Shown here: positions 59,301 to 64,000 of the stretch, one piece after another
Position numbering within the stretch: position 1 is the first letter of the stretch
Layout: each line of letters begins with the position of its first letter
Assembly: GCF_000165425.1 (NCBI RefSeq)
Contig: NW_001799025.1
Coordinates: 1-64,000 of the forward strand
Reading direction: 5' to 3'
Origin: Paramecium tetraurelia
Lineage: Eukaryota; Ciliophora; Oligohymenophorea; Peniculida; Parameciidae
Length of the DNA: 64,000 nucleotides
Translations under genes and position numbers: made by a program
The notes under the pieces: model-generated
Seen by the model: only the letters and a program-made list of their open reading frames with translations
Databases searched by the model: none
Told to the model about the DNA's origin: nothing

Positions 59301-60488
59301 TAGGTTAAAAAGGCCTTTCGTAAAATTAAATGTAAGCAATCATTAAGAGGTTAAATGGATTTGAATTCATTTTAGAGTCTACATGAAGTATTAGGTTCAG
59401 CATTTTAAAATTAGTTCTTCTGCTAACCTATCAAATATCATGCCTCTGTTCTCTTCAAAAAGTACAGTAAATACATCTTGTAAGTCCAAGGGTTGATTAG
59501 GATTGGTGAGAACGATAAAGCCATCCATCAAATCGAAGAGTTATTAAAGCTAGCATCAAAAGTCAAAAAGGATGAACTTTATGCCTATTTGAAGGATAAA
59601 TTAGTCTTAATTACGATAGAGTCTACTTAAGCAAAAGATTAAATCTAGAACGTTTAGAGACTGATTGAAATTCATGATAGGTATTTGTAATTCCCATATA
59701 AACAAATATACAAATTGAGATCTCTTATTATTTTGATAAGCCTATTTGCAATGACAAGGGATCTTAAAAAATTTAATGAAACCTAATCTTAAATAGATGA
59801 CTTCATTTAAGAAATTTATTAAATATTTAATTGGTAAGTAGCTGCTCCTACTGATCATACTGTAAATTAAGCCAAATTTGAAAGGTTGAAGAATAGAAAC
59901 AAAGTAAATCTACTGTTTCAAATTCAATAAATCATGGATTTAATTTAATATTTTTATACAATCAGAAAGAAGTTATTTAATTCATTTGACAATTAATAAC
60001 AATTAAAAGAAGTTGGATCATAAGTTTTAAAGCGATTAACTGGATAACCAAAGCCTATTTTCTTGAAATATTTTGACAGGAAATAAGAATGCTTATATGG
60101 TGTATAATCCTAAATCAAAATTAAAAATACAGAAAAGGAGAATGATTTCATCAAATTGCATGAGAATGAAAATAAGATTGAAGTTCCTAAATAACCTGAA
60201 TAAGCGGAGGAATAAAGTAATCACAAATTAGTATTTGATTTAAGAAGTTATGAGGAGATCGCCTTATCTCGAAATACTTAGAGAAAAAAATCTCATCATC
60301 ATGAAAAGCAATAGTCCTAAGATCTATAAATTGAAAAAAAGGAAATATCAGAAATTAAAGAAATAAAGAAATCAAAGCATAAAAGAAATGTAACTGAAGT
60401 TACAGCAGCAACCTTAAATACGAATAAAAAGAAACAGACTCATAAATTAAACCCCTTTGAAACCACAATTAAATCCTCTAAGAAATGA
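56334..60488 (+). CDS. Large acylated TPR-like protein, paralogue 2
   Basis: Intron-free, ATG 56334-56336 to TGA 60486-60488, exactly 1,384 residues. MGACFAKKADREAG again suits dual acylation. The acidic/Gln N terminus has a KPAKKAKSKPTKDD patch. Conserved blocks shared with paralogue 1: VEFLLGMSYFDSQDQENALK then RLRRAQKLMMRSYGIFADEV; IAKLQFIIGCIFQFCGSYLS then ALRFIERSNR; also LSAMLNLEMSLAIYNQYFPE matching LSAMLNLEISKLLYDQFFPN. The tail is Lys/Glu-rich. It lies 184 bp downstream of paralogue 1 in the same direction, so this is a tandem duplication that has diverged far. Function unknown. Confidence 0.78.
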
Positions 60489-61302
60489 CATTATTTTATA
60501 TGTGAATTTTCTTACCTTTGATATTTATTGAATATGATTAAAGAGAATCTTTAGATTTATTCACATTTCCTTTTTTATTTAAATATTCAAAATATTATTC
60601 TTTTAAAACATCTCCTTTCTTCTTGTATCTTTGAATTAAAATACCTTTTTTATATATATTACAACTTCCTTTAAGTTTTCAAATCCTATAAGTTTACAAC
60701 TGTCATTCAGTATAAAATTATCAGAAATTGATTTTTAATAATATTTTTTTTAACATAAAACTCAATAAATGATTTTGATTATTTTATTGAGAAGTATATA
60801 AAATCAATATATTTTCTTATCTAATTTAATTTTGGCTAAATGATGATCTCTAATATTTCAAAGAGTACAATCACTCTAAATCAGTTCAAAAAGTGTTACT
60901 GCAGAAATTTACTATTACCATTATTTTTCTCTTGAAATATTTTTGTAAAAGCCTTCCAAGATGATTTTTTATTCTTTCCATTATTAATTACTATATAATT
61001 GAACTTTTATGATTTTCCAATTAATGAAAGCCAAAGGAAAAATGTGTCCAAAATGATCTCTTTACAGGTATTTACAAGTATTCTTAATTAAAGTCAATTA
61101 CTCCTATTAATTCTTTATTATTATCAAATTATTCTTAATTCATTAAGTGATTTGTTATCTAAAATTTAAATGGAATGTAATTTCCATATTTAAAATTTAC
61201 TCAGATAAGCAGTTTACAAAAGGAAACACATGGGATACAAATCAGACTTGAATTGATAATGAAAATCGAGAGACTACAACATATTCAATAAAGTTAATAA
61301 AT
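60489..61302. other. Intergenic, AT-rich
   Basis: About 810 bp between convergent genes. Nothing identifiable. Confidence 0.55.
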
Positions 61303-61684
61303 TCATTAAGGTATTGATGTTATCATATATTAAGAATCATTTCGAATTTCATACTAAAACAATATTTTAGAAGTGACATGGCTTCCTCCCACACTTGATA
61401 TTATTGTTATCGAGCTTTTATACTTAATTATGGGAACTATTTGGCATTCATTTTATTAAGTAATGTTGACTTTCTATTTGATGATATTTTTTCGGTGATA
61501 AATAATGATTGATTTGGCTGCTGGGTACTTGATATTGAGTCTTTTTGCTGCCTTGAAGATTTTTGAATGAATATATTACATGTTTTATTTTAAAACCCTT
61601 AATAAATACTAATTGTATGAGAGAGTTTCTCAAATAGGAAGGCACTTTTTCATAGGGTCTGCAAGCAATAAATTATTATTTCAT
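61303..61684 (-). CDS. Small helix-turn-helix family protein, member D
   Basis: Start ATG 61682-61684, stop 61303-61305. A 28-nt intron (61552-61579) gives exactly 117 residues. RPYEKVPSYLRNSLIQLVFI, KGFKIKH, intron, AAKRLNIKYPAAKSIIIYHR, KNIIKQK; one Cys and a Gly-Gly (SSVGGSHV) in the tail, as in members B, C and E. Very similar to member A in the KGFKIKH-AA core. Confidence 0.8.
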
Positions 61685-63085
61685 TAAATATTAAATCACT
61701 CTTTAGATATTTCAATATTTTAAAATGTCAGGTTATACCTAAAATAGAAGAATTGAATCTTCCAAAGAACATTGATTCTGGACAATTAAACCAATGTTGC
61801 TTATGATTTTGACATTCTATTTTTGATATCAATTAAAATTTACCAAATTGAAGGCTATATATAAAATTGTCATGATCTAAACATACAAACTATAATTTAT
61901 TTAGGATATAAGTTTTTAATTATTTTCAGTAATTTTTATATGTAAAAATTAATTTTATAAATAAACTCTGTAAAAATATGTAAACTCTTATATTCTGATT
62001 TTTGAATAATGAATACCTAAAATAAACAAAAACTTAAACTATGATGTTAACTTTATCGAAATTAGTTGATCTCTTTTAGAATTATTCATAGATGGATTAC
62101 TTAGACGAATTGATGTATGAATATCTAATGAAATGAAAAATTTATGAAATTCTTCTTTTTTTTATCTATAATGTTCTTATCTCCATTTTATATTAGATTG
62201 AATTGAGAACTTTAAATATTTGAGATTGAAATAATTACAAAGTTTTTAAATTAATCATTAATAATCTGAACTTAAAATCGATTAATAAGATTTCAGCTAG
62301 ATTATATGAATAATAATCATTAGATTAGCTTTATTTTAATAATTTATTTCTATTAAATTTATGCGAAGTTTGCATTAATTATGGATTTATTAATAATTAA
62401 TTTTTATTAAAAATAATGTTTTGGAATTGTAATAGATAATACAAATTGTTTTACATATAATTAATCAAGTTTGATGAAATTTGGATTTGAGATAAACAAA
62501 AATGAATGAGAAATTTCTTTTCAATAGTAAGTTTTTTTATTTTATAAACTTTTAATTGTAACATTTAATAATGATTAATTAATATTCATATATAAATGAA
62601 TAATTGAAAATGATTAATATTGCTTTCTTTTTCCTAATACTCTGTTAAATATATACTATCTTATGTTTATTAAATTTTATCTTTATATATGGGTTTCTCT
62701 TGTGGTGTGAAACAATTGTTAAATAATAGAAATTATTACTGTTTAGAATGATCAATAAATATTTTTCTCTTGGATGCTGAAAAAATTTGTGTCCTTTTCT
62801 GTACAAATTAATTAGTTTTGCACGATTGCTTTGTGATGTCACTAATAAATAAAAAATTGGTTATAATGCAAATATAAGGAATTTTCTGAATTGATATGAA
62901 TTGAAGTCAATATTCTTAGGTTTGGCTAAGTTAAATGGGGAGGGAAGTGTGCGAGTTATCATTAATAAAATTCAGAAATGGACAACCTATTAAAATTAAA
63001 CTCATATTTTTGAAAAAAGTTATGTAAATTCCAGAGTTGGTTGGTTAATAATTGAAGTTATTCATATAATAACTTAGAAATAAAA
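61685..63085. other. Intergenic, very AT-rich
   Basis: 1.4 kb between HTH members D and E. Apart from a possible degenerate HTH fragment near 62.7 kb nothing is recognisable. Confidence 0.5.
62645..62842 (-). pseudogene. Possible degenerate HTH-family copy
   Basis: A minus-strand reading gives SNRAKLINLYRKGHKF followed by ILNSNNFYYLTIVSHHKRN, which lines up loosely with the K..LI.LV..KGFKIKH and LNIKY..AKSIIIYHRKN parts of members D and E. There is no start codon, and no intron is recognisable at the family position. The match is weak and could be chance in AT-rich DNA. Confidence 0.25.
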
Positions 63086-63435
63086 TCATTCTTAATTCAT
63101 GGTGGGGTATTCAAATTGGAGTTGTCCAACTACATCTCCTCCTAGTTTCGATACAATATTGAATTTGCACTTTTTTGATGAAAGTGGTGCAATCTTACAT
63201 TCTAATTTGGAATTGATTTAAATTTTGGACCTCATAACATTGTTCCTATAGTAAATTATGTAAGTTTTGGCAGCGGCATATTTAAGCTTTAATTTTTTTG
63301 CTGCCTAAACAGAATTATTATATAAAATACGGCCTTTATCTTAAAGCCTAGAAGGCAAACTAATTTCAAGAGTTTTTTTTTCTATTCATCAGATATCTTT
63401 TAATAGGTTCGAGAATTTCTGATATTTTTCTTCAT
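63086..63435 (-). CDS. Small helix-turn-helix family protein, member E
   Basis: Start ATG 63433-63435, stop 63086-63088. A 26-nt intron (63305-63330) gives exactly 107 residues. YQKISDEQKKKLLKLVCLLG, FKIKA, intron, AAKKLKLKYAAAKTYIIYYR, NNVMRSK; then LECKIAPL and SKLGGDVVGQLQ. The frame stays open upstream of this ATG, so a longer N terminus is possible. Function unknown. Confidence 0.78.
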
Positions 63436-63841
63436 TTATTTTCTCAGGATTTAAATAAAATTTAATTTTTAGCTACTTGATAATTAATTATCATTTATAA
63501 TATCCATTAAAATCTCAGTTTAAAAAAGAGATTTAATTAGTATAGTATTTATTTTCCAAGAATTCAAATAAATTCTCTAATTTTAAATTTCAATATTACT
63601 TTGCAAACTCCTTATTTCTTAACAACTGATATTAAGTCTTTTTTTAGTTTTAAGACTATTTTGGGTTTGTTAAGTTCTCCCTTTTTGAAAATTAAAGGAC
63701 AGAAACCACAAATGATCATAAAAGCAGCGTAGATAATATGATGTCTATTATTGATATTAACAATAGAGTTTAAAATGAGGAAATTAATAAGATGCAACAA
63801 TTGAATGTATTTCTTTATGATAAATGATATTATTTGCTAAT
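63436..63841. other. Intergenic, AT-rich
   Basis: Open minus-strand frames exist here only because TGA is rare in AT-rich DNA; none shows family features. Confidence 0.4.
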
Positions 63842-64000
63842 TCATAATTTGTTTTTGTAAATAGCTAATCCTTTGGCTCTGAGTTCTTATTCCCATTCAC
63901 GTGCTTCTTTTTCATAAAGATCTTTGAGCATACAATTTCTCCTTTTCTTCAATTCTTAATAAGCATTTTCGACTTCTTTAGAATAGCTACACATATTAAC
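63842..64000 (-). CDS. CFAP141-like ciliary protein, C-terminal end (partial)
   Basis: Minus frame running from the right window edge to TGA 63842-63844. It reads KEVENAYQELKKRRNCMLKD, LYEKEAREWEQELRAKGLAI, YKNKL. The pattern L-x-E-K-E-x4-x-E-L-x3-G-x-A-x-Y at the very end matches the C terminus of CFAP141 (C1orf189), a small microtubule inner protein of ciliary doublets. An ATG lies at about 63993-63995, but the gene may begin beyond the window. Confidence 0.55.

Noticed and set aside
1-64000. Frequent in-frame TAA and TAG that would make almost every gene look broken.
   Set aside because: They are read as glutamine in this code; TGA alone ends the well-supported proteins at family-consistent places.

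Overview
The window looks like ciliate macronuclear DNA, most probably Paramecium or a close relative. It is AT-rich. Long reading frames appear only when TAA and TAG are read as glutamine, so TGA is the only stop. Genes are close together, and those with introns carry very short ones (about 20-34 nt, GT...AG). Many products are ciliary. I translated everything by hand with this code. In the best-resolved genes the summed exon length is a multiple of three, which supports those models.

Layout. 1-1421 is one arm of an inverted repeat (5S rRNA gene plus an H-type-lectin gene, cut by the left edge); its partner is at about 14520-15935, followed by a third 5S gene. Between the arms lie an HP1-like chromodomain protein, a degenerate cyclic-nucleotide/voltage-gated channel-like gene, a DENN protein, a small membrane protein, radial spoke protein RSPH9, an Alba protein with an Arg-Asp-Asn repeat tail, a pseudokinase, a MORN protein and OPA3. 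16.8-25.4 kb holds HEN1 small-RNA methyltransferase, a multi-pass membrane protein, a hypothetical protein, an EF-hand protein, a DHHC palmitoyltransferase, a small MGC protein and a PX protein.

25.7-39.2 kb holds a three-repeat MYB, a giant ankyrin-anoctamin-B-box-EF-hand fusion, a second large membrane protein just behind it, a single-MYB protein, RRP9/U3-55K and three members of a small helix-turn-helix (HTH) family. 39.4-50.2 kb is a minus-strand block: a roughly 1,900-residue IQ-motif protein, AHI1/jouberin with a PFGQ-repeat tail, and cathepsin B. 50.5-60.5 kb holds a Ulp1-type SUMO protease and two tandem paralogous proteins of about 1,380 residues with acylation-type N termini. The last 3.5 kb has two more HTH family members and the end of a CFAP141-like gene.

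There is no operon logic. Recurring themes are cilia (RSPH9, AHI1, CFAP141-like, possibly the MORN and IQ proteins), membrane signalling (channel-like, anoctamin, DENN, PX, DHHC) and chromatin/small-RNA biology (HP1-like, HEN1, Alba). The most unusual items are the five-member HTH family with one shared intron position, the inverted 5S-lectin duplication whose ligand-binding exon has diverged, the anoctamin fusion, and the pseudokinase.
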